Origin: Apiosordaria backusii
Taxonomy: Eukaryota > Ascomycota > Sordariomycetes > Sordariales > Lasiosphaeriaceae
Reading direction: 5' to 3'
Length of the DNA: 64,000 nt
NCBI GenBank assembly: GCA_030549205.1
Contig: JAUKTV010000009.1
Location: forward strand, 1,364,001-1,428,000
The notes under the pieces: model-generated
Databases searched by the model: none
The model's input: only the letters and a program-made list of their open reading frames with translations
Told to the model about the DNA's origin: nothing
In this document: in pieces, positions 28,099 through 39,226 of the stretch
Numbering within the stretch: the first letter of the stretch is position 1
Layout: every line of letters begins with the position of its first letter
Translations under genes and position numbers: made by a program

Positions 28099-31000
28099 GT
28101 TGAAAACCGGAACCCTGATGATCAATGGAGCGCCGTCCAAAGTCACCTTCTATCCTTCAACAAGCAAACCAGCGGGCCTCTCATGGAGCAATTAAACGTT
28201 GATATCGTATGCGCTGCGGCGGAGGATGACGCGATTTGCGGAAGGGGAGAGGAGGGACAATGCCGCCGATTTCTTTCTGCTGTGCTGAGCGGGAAAGCTT
28301 CCCGATGGCTGATAGGGCTTCCGAGAACAAAGGCGGTGACCGGGTGGAAGGGCTGCGCGGTTCCTTGACGTCGTCACAGGTCGCGTTCGGCCAAACGAGA
28401 CGGCGTATTTCTCGGTAAGCTGCAGAGATCACGATTAGACGGGTCCCAACAACGGAATTTTTTCTTGAAGATCGTGATGGGTGGGCTGAGCGAAAACGGA
28501 ACTTCAGACTTTAGAGATGGATGGGCGAAGAAGGGCAAGGCACAAAGTAGAACCTTCCTGCGCAATCCGTGTGGTGTACCCGAGGTGAAGAGGAAAGATG
28601 CGCATGAAGGTCGGGAGGAGCGAGAAGGTGTACGGATAAGTCACCGGCTCTTCGAGGTCTGGGCACCTTGTGCAGATTGAGCGGAAGTGGGTTTTGCAAT
28701 ATCAACCAGCAAGCTCCTACCTTGACCCCCCTGCCGGTGTGCCGTCAAAACGTGGGATGCGTGACCCGAACCTAGAGGGGGGTTTTTGATGCTCAAACGG
28801 GGGGGTGGGGATTGGGGGCTCGGTTTGAGCAATCATGGGGGTTCCACAAGGCTTTTGCCCTCGCTCCTCGTTATCAAAAGCCACCAAGCCAAAAGGTGAG
28901 CAGGTGAGGTGAAGGGATTGGAATTCGGCGATGCACTCGTGTACCCGTTGTCATGTGCCCCGTCGGTTCAATGGGAGTGCAGGCGCACAGGCGACCAGCA
29001 ATGCCCTCATTCGTCCCAGCTTTTTGCCCGCCAGGGGACGGAAGCGGTAGGTACCTTGTGAAGTAAGAGGGCAAAAAACAGGGCAAACAAGCTGTGGAAT
29101 GGCAATTGGAAACTCTGAAATGAAAAACTGGTCACGTACCCTTTTTTTGCTATGGAGATTGTTTGTGATTCCGAAAGCCACTGCCCGGTAGTTAACGGGT
29201 GTGAATGTGTCGTCGTGACCCCCGCGCCCCTCGTTCCTGGGAAACTACGTAGGGCGTTGGTTGTTGATTTTGGAGTTTGACAGGTGAAGCAAGGGAGGCG
29301 TTCGTCGCAACAGGGCGAAGAGGGGAAGAGGAGGAAGTGTCGTCGTCAGAGTCGGGGGGCCATGATGGTCATGCCGTCGATGTGGTCAGAGTCGAGGTCG
29401 TGGTCGAGAGACAACCTAGAAGACAATGGGCTTTTTTGGCGAGGGCTCTGCAAGTCCAGGGGCGGGCGGACGGGATGGAAAAAAACAAGGTGGTAAAAAT
29501 GCAAGTTGGGGTTCTGTGCGACGATGCCGAGAATTTGGAGCTGGAGGCGGTCTGGGGGGGAGTGCCCGGGGGGCATTGACTGTAGAGTGCAGGCGCTGCA
29601 GGTCACCAGGGAGCCAAACCAGGGTGGGCGTGGGAGGAAGGACGGACGCGGGCGAGGCGGGCAGACGGGGGCAGACGAATCGCTGGGCTGGAATGGGCGA
29701 CCAGGGGTGCGCTTGTGACCTCGTCCGGCGCCTCTCCTTGGTCGGTGACGGTTCTTGTTAGTCAAGCCCGTTCAGTCTTTTGAATTGGCAATGACTGCCC
29801 ACGCAAAGCAAGATGGTTCAAAAACCACCGACCATCCAAAAGACCGCAAGAACCGGGCCTTCCGTTCTGTGACTTCTTACGCTGCTGTGACTCTGTAAGT
29901 GATACCCTCCAAGGCTGATCTACGCCTACGTCTGATGGTCCACTGTCCGAGTTTAAACACGGGGAAATGGAGAGAGTGGCCCATGGATCGACCGGAAAGT
30001 CTGAATCAGGTCCCTCTCCCACAGCCCGACGCCGCGAGAGGTACCTACCTTGGCACTACCTTGACGTCCCGTGCACCGGCTGCTTTCATCAGCGGCCCAG
30101 AACACTTTGATGTTGTCAGAATCCCACTGTCCCATTGCGTTATTATCCCCAAACTCTGGTGCTGGACAAGACGCCATCCTCTCCTTCAGTCCTGTGCTCC
30201 ACCGCAGCCTTCGCCTCACGCGGGGTTCCCTCTGGGCGCTCAGCATATTCTCCGCTGACAGGGCCGGCGCCTTCGATCTTCGAGAGTTCCCCCGTTGCAG
30301 CGCTCTTTTTCTTCCGCTGGGGCGAATTCGATCAAAAGTCTTCCTTCAAGAGGATACTTCGGATCGGCAACTGGCTCAATCCAGGCTGCGCTATGCTGCT
30401 TCGACGCACAATTGCTCCGGAACATCCTCGATCCAGCGGCTCCTCCGGCTTCTCCCGCGTTTCTGCAAACGACAAACAGCGTCAAAGCCAAGTGTCTACA
30501 TGGGTGGGACTTGGCTCTGCTTCCATTGTTTCGTCCTCACCTTCCAGACGCTCAACAGGCCTGTTCGCCTGGGTGCTGCGAAGTGGGACCTCACCAGTCA
30601 AGCCGAGGCGAGTGCTACGGCCTCTTCCATTCAAGATGGTAATACAATCTCTGGCACAGACACTCAATGCGTGGAAGTATCCACCAGTGTGTAATGCTTT
30701 CAGCCACGCCTGGGATCAAGAGTTTGGATGTTTCATGAAAGGCACAAGTCGAGTAACTATGGTATCAACATCACTGGACGGCATTGTTTCGCATTGTTGC
30801 TGCCCTGGGGATCTCCTAAAATAGCACATCTGTTCGGCAGGTCGGCAGGCCTGGATATCTTCAAGTGGAAGACGCGCAAACTCATTCCGTGCATATTCTG
30901 CAACACTAGCTTTTCCCAATGCCCATCTTGATCCCAGCCTGCCAGAGCCTCTTCAGTTATGGCTGCTGGGCTAGGGAAAAGCCGGAACACATGGAAAAGT

Positions 31001-33896
31001 ACACACGGCCAAGTTTCATTATACCTACATCATCAACGCTTCGTCCAAGGTGCAGGCCAGGCATACTTGAGATGCGAGATAGTGATGCAGGGATTGCAGA
31101 CATGAACTTTTCGTATGATTTGGCAGATACGAGTATTAAACTTTGATACAAGAAACGGGTTCCGACAAGGATTCTCGTGGTCGCAACGGCCGCCTCAGAG
31201 TATTCTTAGATCTATCCATAACCGTTGTTGTTGCTGTTGTTGTTAGTACTACTGGTGTAGTATTCAACGATCGATCTACGACAAATTCAGCGCCGATCAC
31301 AAACTCTCTGGCAACTCGAGAATATGGGATATTTTCATTCATATCAACTTGCGAACTCAATTCAAGCCGCATGCATATCGGTTGCTGTTGCTCTCCAATG
31401 AAGTCCAGTTATCTGGCAACGTTCAGGTGCCTATTGGACAAGCATGGAGGAATAGGAATTGAGAACTCTGCACTCTTGAAGCACAACATGCAACCCACCG
31501 ATCCGGAACCATCTTCCCGGGCGCATTCGAAGAGCTCCAGCAGCAATGTCACCTGCGGCCTGCCGTCGACAGCTATTGTTGGCTGCCGACGCTGCAACTA
31601 TCTTCACGATCCGAGCTTGGCAGCCCACATCGGAAGCTGTCTCTTTGCTATCTCGCATCCAGATGCGGCCGACGAATTCCATAGCATGACGGGCTGAGGT
31701 GTGTCCGGAGGTATGTCCGCGGGGTCTGGCGGAGCACCGGACAATTCCCGGGGCTTTTGTATGTAGGTCGGCATGTAGTGTGGGATGACAATTGCTCGCT
31801 GAATCGTCTACTAATAAGTACAGTTCTAGACATTTCAAGGGATTCTCGGCATTGACCGTTGAAAGCGGGTCGATCGGGTGTCATGTAAGTGGGTGTTCTA
31901 TCCAGCATTTCCTTTTTCGTCCAACATTCCAGCAAGCACATTTCACCCCTCAGTAAATATTCTATTTTACATTGCTTTTCAGTCTTTTCGACCGAGACCG
32001 AGGATAGCCCTTGATTTCCGCATACCACAATGCCTCAGCTATCTCTATTTCACCTTCCCTATCGCGAGGGGCTGCATATCCCCATAGAAACCCGGCACCG
32101 TCCACCCACCCAATCCCACATACACGTGTATTTGTGCACATATTCGCACTACGGCCGGTTAAATCGGTGGCGTCTGCCGTACCCAGGTTCTCCTTGCTTC
32201 TCCCCCTTCTCTTGCATTCACCGTCGTTGCAGTGGCCTGCTGGCAGCTGCAAGAACAAGGCACGGTAGCGGGTAGCTATGACAGCTTGAAGTTGGCTTAT
32301 CTACCCGCCCCCCTCTCCCGTTCCCCGCCCCTGGGAAGCTATGATAAGACCAACACCAAAGTCCCGGCAACCGGTGAGCGAAGCGAACAGGGAATTGGAG
32401 AATCCTCTTTACCACTTTACGACTAGGAAGGCCCGGAACCGGGCTTTTTTGGCGTGGAAAAATTTGCAATTGGGGTGCTGGCATGCTTGTCATCTCCCGA
32501 TCATTTCATGTCGTTTTTATATGGGCTGAATTGGGTGATAACACGCCATATCTAGGCGAGTTGAGGAATTCCAGAGCCTCCACGATAGGATTAAACAAAG
32601 AAAATGCCGAAGAGGGGAAACTCCCTCCCCAAGCGAGATTCTGTTTATGTGCCTTGACCGAGTCGCCATCTACGTCTCTTCGGACCGAAATGTCTTAACT
32701 GCCGGTTCGCTCATGACGTGGGGGAGGGGGCAAGCTCAGAGAAACACACACACACACACAACACGGGAACAGCAACCTACCCCTCTTCTTTCAATCGGTG
32801 AGAGCTCATAAGAAGCTCGGTGTCTCGAAGCTGTGAGCTGTTTCGTGTCACCCACCACATCATCACCTCACGATAGTGTGTACAAATTGGTAAACAAGCT
32901 ACCTATGGAACTTTTCCAATGCTGATTGCGTGCGTAGCGTAGCGTCGCAGTAAAGCGTAGCTTTTTTCTTCTTGTTCATGTCGGTCTGTAACATCCTTGA
33001 CCATACATACCTACCATCCGTCCCGTTTTCTGTGTAGGATGGATGGATTGGCCCTCATCCGACGAGACTCGAAGACGCACAATGGGAGGGGTACGGATCG
33101 GACGATGTGTGCTTGCTGTCACCACCACCACCAACCCCTGGATTGACAGGTCCCCCCGCTTTCGTTTAGGTAGAGTGTGTCCTCGATCCGATGGGTGGGT
33201 GGGTTGGATGGATGGATGGATGGGGCCAAGAGGCATCTTTAGATAGGCTAGGTACCTATCATAGTGCCGTCACTTTATCACAAACAAATCAGCATACATC
33301 CAAGATTCCCGATGGGATTTGCCCAAAACTAGGCAGGGTGGATAATGTAGGATAGTATGTGAGTTGTTATATGTGCGAGGTATGGTGTGAGTTACATCGG
33401 GTGGGCCTCCCGTGCAGCCGGGGGGGTTGTACTGTAAAGGTGTGAGGTAGGGTGACTTTGGATGTTGTGTGTTTTTGCCTGCCGGGTACGAGGAGGGGAT
33501 GGGGATACACTAGGGTGTGGGGGTTGTGTAAGAGGTCGGGAATGTCTGGTTGAGAGATGGGTTGTTGTGAGATGCATATACAAGCTTTGTTTTGCCCTTC
33601 GTAGCTGCGTCCCTGGCTCGGTGGACGTGTTACGAGCTTAGGGATGTGATTGATGGCACTCAAGTGCCTCAGTTTGATCATTGTTCATTTTGATATCATA
33701 GCCACGTCATCGGGTCTTGAAGTTGGAAGAAATAGTTCTGCCAGATGATCGTGAACTTTAGTAAAAGTAGCCGAAATCCCAGTAATAGGCTTTTCCCCTT
33801 CACTCCGCCCTATATACCCAAGACACCATGCTCCCCCCCCCATATCGGCTGTACTCCAAAGATCGAGTCCATCGTAGACAGTCATCAACAGAGTTG
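28099..33896. other. 5.8-kb region without a supportable gene
   Basis: The longest gap in the window. Both strands carry only frames with unlikely composition, such as 29346-29765 (-) and 30135-30824 (+). Sequence next to 28098 should be promoter or leader of the REG1-like gene. Simple repeats occur near the right side: (AC) at 32744-32760, GCGTA repeats at about 32934-32960 and (TGGA) at about 33205-33222. A non-coding RNA or a short multi-exon gene could be hidden here, but I could not build one with consistent splice phases. Confidence 0.4.
32744..32760. repeat. (AC)n microsatellite
   Basis: About 8.5 AC units followed by AACAC, in non-coding sequence. Confidence 0.85.
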
Positions 33897-35535
33897 CTAG
33901 TCCCTTGTCGCAAAAGCAACTGCCGCTGGCAGACGGAAAGAGGCGCAGTACATGCTCTTCGCCGGCGCAACATCCCTCACATTGTGAATAGCCACCTCTC
34001 CTTCCCCATTGAGGTTGTAATCCTTATTACCAGGCTTCATGGTGAAGCCAAGGTACTTTGTAAGCCGCTCGCAGATATCAATCAGCGGCCTCTCGTCATC
34101 CGCCTTGAGCGCAAAGCAGTGGACATGAACAAGAGGCAGGAGAGTCTCTGTTTTGGGCGCAAAGAGGTTTTCTTGCCATTGGTAAATTCCCTTGAATGAA
34201 CCAACGAACTCGATTGCCGAAGCAGGAAGGTTCATGACAAAGTGAGAGATTGTGGGAGGGATAGGGTAGGTTTCCGTGACCACGGGCCTAAAAGGTGCCG
34301 GTAAGGAACCTGACGGGATGGGCTTCTCAGTTTTGGTTTTATCTGACTTTGCTTTGGGCCCAGGTTTTTCGATGGTAACCTTTTCACGATTGAGGGAAGC
34401 TGCTAGAACTTCATCAGTCGCTTGTCGGATGAAGTCGAGACCATCCTCGCAGAAGGGTCGGACAAAATCCTGGACTTTGTTCCTCTGGATGTTGTCCTTG
34501 AGACACTTGAAACTTTCGGGATTCTTATCGTTGGCCCAAACAAAGACGCGCTTTTTACCAGCTGGGAGGGCAAAGGGGCCGATACCTGCCATCACGTCGC
34601 AAACCACCTCCCCTGGCTTGAAAAAGTTGATGATGCGGGTGTGTTCCGACTCGAGCTTGCTGTTCCAATAGACTTTGGCGTAATTGAAGTTGAACGTGCA
34701 GTTGTTTTCGATACAAGAGACCTCGAGGTCATCTTCTCCAGTCAAGATTTCGTACTGAAAGGTGCGGAACTCAGACTCGGCTCCAACGTTGTCGACTTTG
34801 TTGATGACAGTCCTGATGCTGGAGTTTTTGTCAAGAATAATGTCTGCCACTATTTTCTTGTAGGGAAGGTAGTTGTCGCGGAGGTTCAGATGGGCAACGT
34901 GACCTGCCACGTTAAAACCTGAAGGAATTTCATCGTGAAGTTCAGGGGGGAGGACCGACTCCATGGTATCGCCTAGTTTGATACAATCGTGTGAGATTGT
35001 CATGTGTATAATGATACGATGCTGGGGTTAGAGGGCTCTTACGTGCGGTCCAGTAGTCATAGTGAAGAGTGAGCTCATAAGGGATGACTGTTAGGTCTTC
35101 TTTTTGGATGCCTTCCTGAAGAACGGGACCCCAGGTCTTGGGTTCTGAGAGAGCAAAAAATGGTTAGTATCTAGTCCCTCGAAGTGGTCTCGAACATGAG
35201 TACTATCTACCTTCAGCCTTAACACCGGGATCGAGTAAGATACACTTGCGACCCTGAGCACCAAGCTCTTTATTTGGGTGAGGGATGATGGGAGATATCC
35301 TCTCAACCTGAAGAAGTTCCTTGCTAGCCTGAAGGGACTTTCTGTAGTGAGAGATGACCTTGGGGTTCTGTATGGCAGCGGCAGCCAAGTCAATCTTCTT
35401 GGTGAACAGGGCACGGTTTAGTGCCGCGCCGACGCCCAAACGAACAACTGGTGGCCGAAAGAGACTCATCTCCGCGTTTTCGTCTTGTCCTTTCGCAGCA
35501 TCGAAGCCTGACGAGTTTCCACTTTCCACTCGCAT
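33897..35535 (-). CDS. TRM5: tRNA (guanine37-N1)-methyltransferase Trm5
   Basis: Three exons: complement(33897-34972, 35043-35144, 35211-35535). The introns are 70 nt (GTAAGA..CTAG) and 66 nt (GTAGAT, TACTAAC branch, CTCAG), both phase 1. The product is 500 aa from the ATG at 35535; an internal start at 35469 (MSLFRPPVV) would give 478 aa. Family blocks are LPYKKIVADIILDKNSS, FNYAKVYWNSKLESEH, the SAM-binding loop VVCDVMAGIGPFALPAG and the catalytic-region MNLPASAIEF. Trm5 methylates N1 of G37 next to the anticodon in cytosolic tRNAs, and in fungi also mitochondrial ones, preventing +1 frameshifting. The longer N-terminus could provide dual targeting. A basic Lys/Pro insert (PGPKAKSDKTKTEKP) interrupts the catalytic domain. 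It shares a roughly 530-bp divergent promoter with the AlkB gene. Confidence 0.92.
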
Positions 35536-36066
35536 GTTCTCTTGAAGTTAGCAAATTAGCGGTTTCAAAGTCGAAACTGAATCTTTACTCACCTCCTCAC
35601 AAAGTTCAGTGAGTGAATGGAGCCTTCCTCATGTGAGTGTAGAAATGGGGCACAAGGCTGAGTGACTCGGAGGGGTGAAATTTTGAGGGGTTCCACACGC
35701 ATTTTAAGTACTAGCCAATCATACTTGATATCTCACGCCACTGTAATTGAAGCCTTCAGCCTTGCCAGCTGGTGGTGTCACTTCAGCCTCTTGGGACGGA
35801 CGCGACGATTCGGGCCTTTTAGTGCTGCGTGTTTGCTTTTTCCGCCCGGAGTTCTTGAACAAGTTCATCCCGTCTGCGGAAAGCAGAAGCTTTTTTGGTC
35901 ACGATCGAGGACCGGGCATATGTGAGGTCATATGCCACCGCTGCCGCTGTGGAAGCCACTGACATCGTCATTCGCTAAAGTCCAGCTCGTGGGAATAAGA
36001 GTTGTTTTTAGGCTGAAAACCTGGGGAAAACACTGGAGAACCATTCCGACTCACTCCTTAAACAAC

Positions 36067-37169
36067 ATGGCACAAAAAAGGACAATTCATTCATTCTTTA
36101 CTCCAGACCCCAAGAAACAGCGGACCACCACCAATGCCGACCAAGATGAGGTACCTAAGCATAGTTCATTTCCGACCCGTTAAGAAACTCGACACTGACA
36201 TCAAAATAGACACCCACTTATTCCACCCATAATACCTACCCCTTTCCCATTCGGGACCTCTCCAAGTCCATCACCAAAGAACTTGCCTCACTCCCAGCCA
36301 GACCAGGAAAACCTATCAACGATCAACCAGAACTAGATCTTGTTTATTTCGAGCCATACATCCCATTGTACCTGGCAAAGGATCTCTTCCGCTTCCTTCG
36401 CTCCGAGCTCCCCTTCTACAGAGTAGAATACACCATCAAAAGATTTGGCGTCGAAACTCACATCCGCACCCCAAGGTATACCACCGTCTTCGGCCTCGAC
36501 CACACCTCTCTCTTCGACGACGACGACTCCAGCATAATCCTTGACGCCAAAACCCACACCCGTATCAACCCAGCTGAAGCCTACCCGCGGTACTCGCCCC
36601 GCCCAATCCCCCAATGCCTCGACGCGCTGCGCAAATCAACCGAAGCAGCCACCAACTGCAAGTTCAACTTTTGCCTCGTCAATTACTACGCCTCAGGGTC
36701 AGACAGCATATCCTTCCACAGCGACGACGAGCGGTTCCTTGGCCCGGAACCCGCCATCGCCTCGTTCAGTCTCGGTGCGGCAAGGGACTTCCTCATGAAG
36801 CATAAACCCATCCCGCCACCCCCTGATGGCCGAACAGCGCCAGCCTTCAAACAACTCAAGTTACCACTTGCCAGCGGTGACATGATTCTCATGAAAGGCA
36901 AAACCCAAGCTAACTGGCTTCACTCCATCCCGAAAAGAACTGGCAAGAGCAACCAGTATGACGGGGGTAGGATCAACATCACCTTCCGAAGGGCCATGGT
37001 AAAGGGCGGGACGGACAATTACTATAACTACAACGTCGGCAAGGGTCCTGTCTTTAGATGGGATGACACCGCGCGAGAGATGAAGGAATGGAAGACGACG
37101 GCAAGACCCAGTCCCAACATCAGTCCCAATCCCAAGTCGGAGCAAGAGGAGCCAGAAAAAGCCGATTGA
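36067..37169 (+). CDS. AlkB-type 2-oxoglutarate/Fe(II) DNA repair dioxygenase
   Basis: Exons are 36067-36150 and 36210-37169. The 59-nt intron (GTACCT, CACTGAC branch, AATAG) is phase 0, giving 347 aa. Catalytic residues are all visible: the iron ligands H198-S-D200 in ISFHSDDERFLGP and His266 in WLHSIPKR, and the 2-oxoglutarate arginines R282-INITF-R288. LVNYYASGSDSISFHSDDE is the ALKBH2/3-like substrate region. The enzyme oxidatively demethylates 1-methyladenine and 3-methylcytosine in DNA, and possibly RNA. The extreme N-terminus, MAQKRTIHSFFTPDPKKQR, closely resembles a PCNA-interacting peptide (hydrophobic-x-x-FF followed by a basic run). This would place the enzyme at replication forks; that is inference. 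Homology gives the role confidently, less so the ALKBH2 versus ALKBH3 assignment. Confidence 0.9.
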
Positions 37170-37349
37170 TACAGTTTTCCCAAAAGTCTATTGACGGTAT
37201 CTACTATGCTCCGCTGATTGAATAAAAATGACAAACAAGAGTAATGATGACAACAAAAAGAAAGCCGCCTCCTTCTGGCCGGTCACACTCGCCTGGCCTC
37301 GTCTTTTATGCAGGAAAGATAAGAAAAAAAAGGCAAGACACATCTTTCT

Positions 37350-38443
37350 TTACCTCCCCATTCTCATCTGCGCCTTGGCAAACTTGCACAGCGCCCTATA
37401 GAAAACCTGGTACCCAACCCCTTGGTTGTCTGGCACATGGAAAATCTCCGTCAACCGAATCTGCCACGGTGGGTAGCCCGCAAGCTCAACAAATGGGCTA
37501 AACAATACGAGCAGGTCAGGCTCCTCCATGACACTCTCGCTCAGCTCGGCATCCACCAACTCGGTCGTGATATCGGCGGCTTGGAGCTTCTTGCGCTGGG
37601 ACATCTCGGCGAGGGTCTTTGTCAGGTCGACGATCGAGTCCCTGCCATCCTCGGCAGAGATGAGGAGGATGGAGATGTTCTTGCGGTTCTCATTGTTGGG
37701 GCTGTTGCTGAGGGAGAGGAGACCGGATTGGACTGGCGGGATGTGAGGGGCTCCAAGAGAGACGGAGGGGAAGGAGGGGCCGAAGTAGGTCTGTAGACGC
37801 TGGGAGATGGTTTGGTGGGTTTCTTTGACGTAGCCTTTGAGGATGCCGGTCTTTTCGTAGATGGAGAGCTGGGAGATACCAGCGCTGGCGGACCAGGCGG
37901 CGATGTCGGCTGCTTCGTTAACGAGCTTCTCGAGGCCGGCCCCGCTGCGACCTTGGTCTTCTAGGGTAAGGATAACGCTGAGGTGTTTGGGGAGGCGGCT
38001 GAGGTCTTTGATGTCACGCTGTATTAACTCGGGGGAGTGATGGTGGTGGTGGTATACGGTGTAGAAACGGTTGCCGATGGCATGGTAGGCCTGGCGGAGG
38101 CGGATGTAGATGGAGAAGTAGAAGTGGATGAGGGCGTAGACGAAGATGTGGAAGTGACGGCGGAGGAAGCGGCGTACACCCAATTTTCCTTTTCGTTCTT
38201 CTCGGGAGACTTGGGAAAGGGAGGCTCGTCGTGCTCCGTCGCGTGGTGGGGGTGAGGGGAGGTATGGCTGTTTGATGGGTGGTTAGCTTTGCGATCGGAT
38301 CACATGCTTCTTTCTGACTTGGGCGCATGAGAGGAGCGAGCGCGTACCCTGAGAAGTTTTACCCTTTCCTCCGGCGTCATAAGCCTGTGGTTGAACTTCT
38401 CATCCTTGCGGTATCTCTGGAGGTCTTTGGCGCTGAAGGGCAT
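37350..38443 (-). CDS. NUS1: Dehydrodolichyl diphosphate synthase subunit Nus1 (NgBR)
   Basis: Exons are complement(37350-38267, 38348-38443). The 80-nt intron (GTACGC, GCTAAC branch, ACAG) is phase 0, giving 337 aa. The start MPFSAKDLQRYR leads to LTPEER-type and LLRPYLPSPPPR segments typical of fungal Nus1. A hydrophobic N-terminal segment (FHIFVYALIHFYFSIYI) anchors it to the ER. The cis-prenyltransferase fold follows with LPKHLSVILTLED, AWSASAGISQLSIYEKTG, PDLLVLFSP and GYPPWQIRLTEIF. The C-terminus ends RMGR, providing the RxG motif that Nus1 contributes to the active site of its catalytic partner (Rer2/Srt1 type). The complex makes the dolichol carrier used for N- and O-glycosylation. 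An optional upstream in-frame exon is described under findings. Confidence 0.9.
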
Positions 38444-39226
38444 GGCGTATAGTAGTTTGTCGTCGACGCCGGGAGCGTCGGTTTGGGTCTGGTTGTGCGG
38501 TGGTTTCCGTAATCGTGGCTCCTTTAGTTGGGTTAGAAGCAAGAATTATAGACTAATCTCCAAGACTATTTTCAAGAACAAGTGCTGTTGAACGGAACTC
38601 GGCATCACTCTGAATTAAGAAACAAGAAGAAAGGGGGTTGCATACCTCGCCCAGACTGGCGTCTCCCTTGGAAAAGTTGGTCTCCATTGCAGCTTCCCGA
38701 GTGCTGCAGGATCCGTATGTGCTGCACACCACCCTTGCTCGGGGGCCGGAATACCTGCTGATACGGCAAATGGAGTGAGGTGAGTCTCGGTCAGCCACGT
38801 AACTTTGTCGTGGTCTGCCAGTGACATCCGAGGCCAAGCATCTGGGTCCAGGGCGTGACGGAATGTGGCTGACGTTTTTTTTCTGGAGCTTTTGGCAGCT
38901 GAGTGAGCCCAGCCCAGCTTAGCACTGCACGGGCCAGCTCCTCTAAAAGATACCTGGTACTTCAGCCCACAGGGGTACATACCGCCTGCTGTAACGGGAC
39001 CCTTGGCGGAAGCTCCCCGCGGTGGCACCAACCTCAAGGCCATTGACATCCATGAAACCACGGCGCATTCCTGAACGACGAGGTGACAACCATACCCAGC
39101 GTATCACCCGACTCACGGCGACGACATATCAAAGGGCCATCACCCCAGCCCTTCCCCGGTTAACGACAGACACTCCATGCGCTCTCCCCGCCGGGCCTTC
39201 AAGAGGTGACAATCGCCGCTGCCGCT
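38444..39226. promoter_or_regulatory. Divergent promoter region between NUS1 and SEC10
   Basis: About 780 bp between two divergently transcribed genes. The NUS1 side contains a probable leader intron (38522-38645). No specific binding motif is claimed. Confidence 0.5.

Noticed and set aside
30071..30824. Long plus-strand frames in the 5.8-kb gap
   Set aside because: Two frames overlap with similar length, neither has family-like motifs, and no consistent splice sites extend them.
38553..39061. Minus-strand frames in the NUS1/SEC10 promoter
   Set aside because: Only the short in-frame piece at 38646-38687 has splice support; the rest does not look coding.
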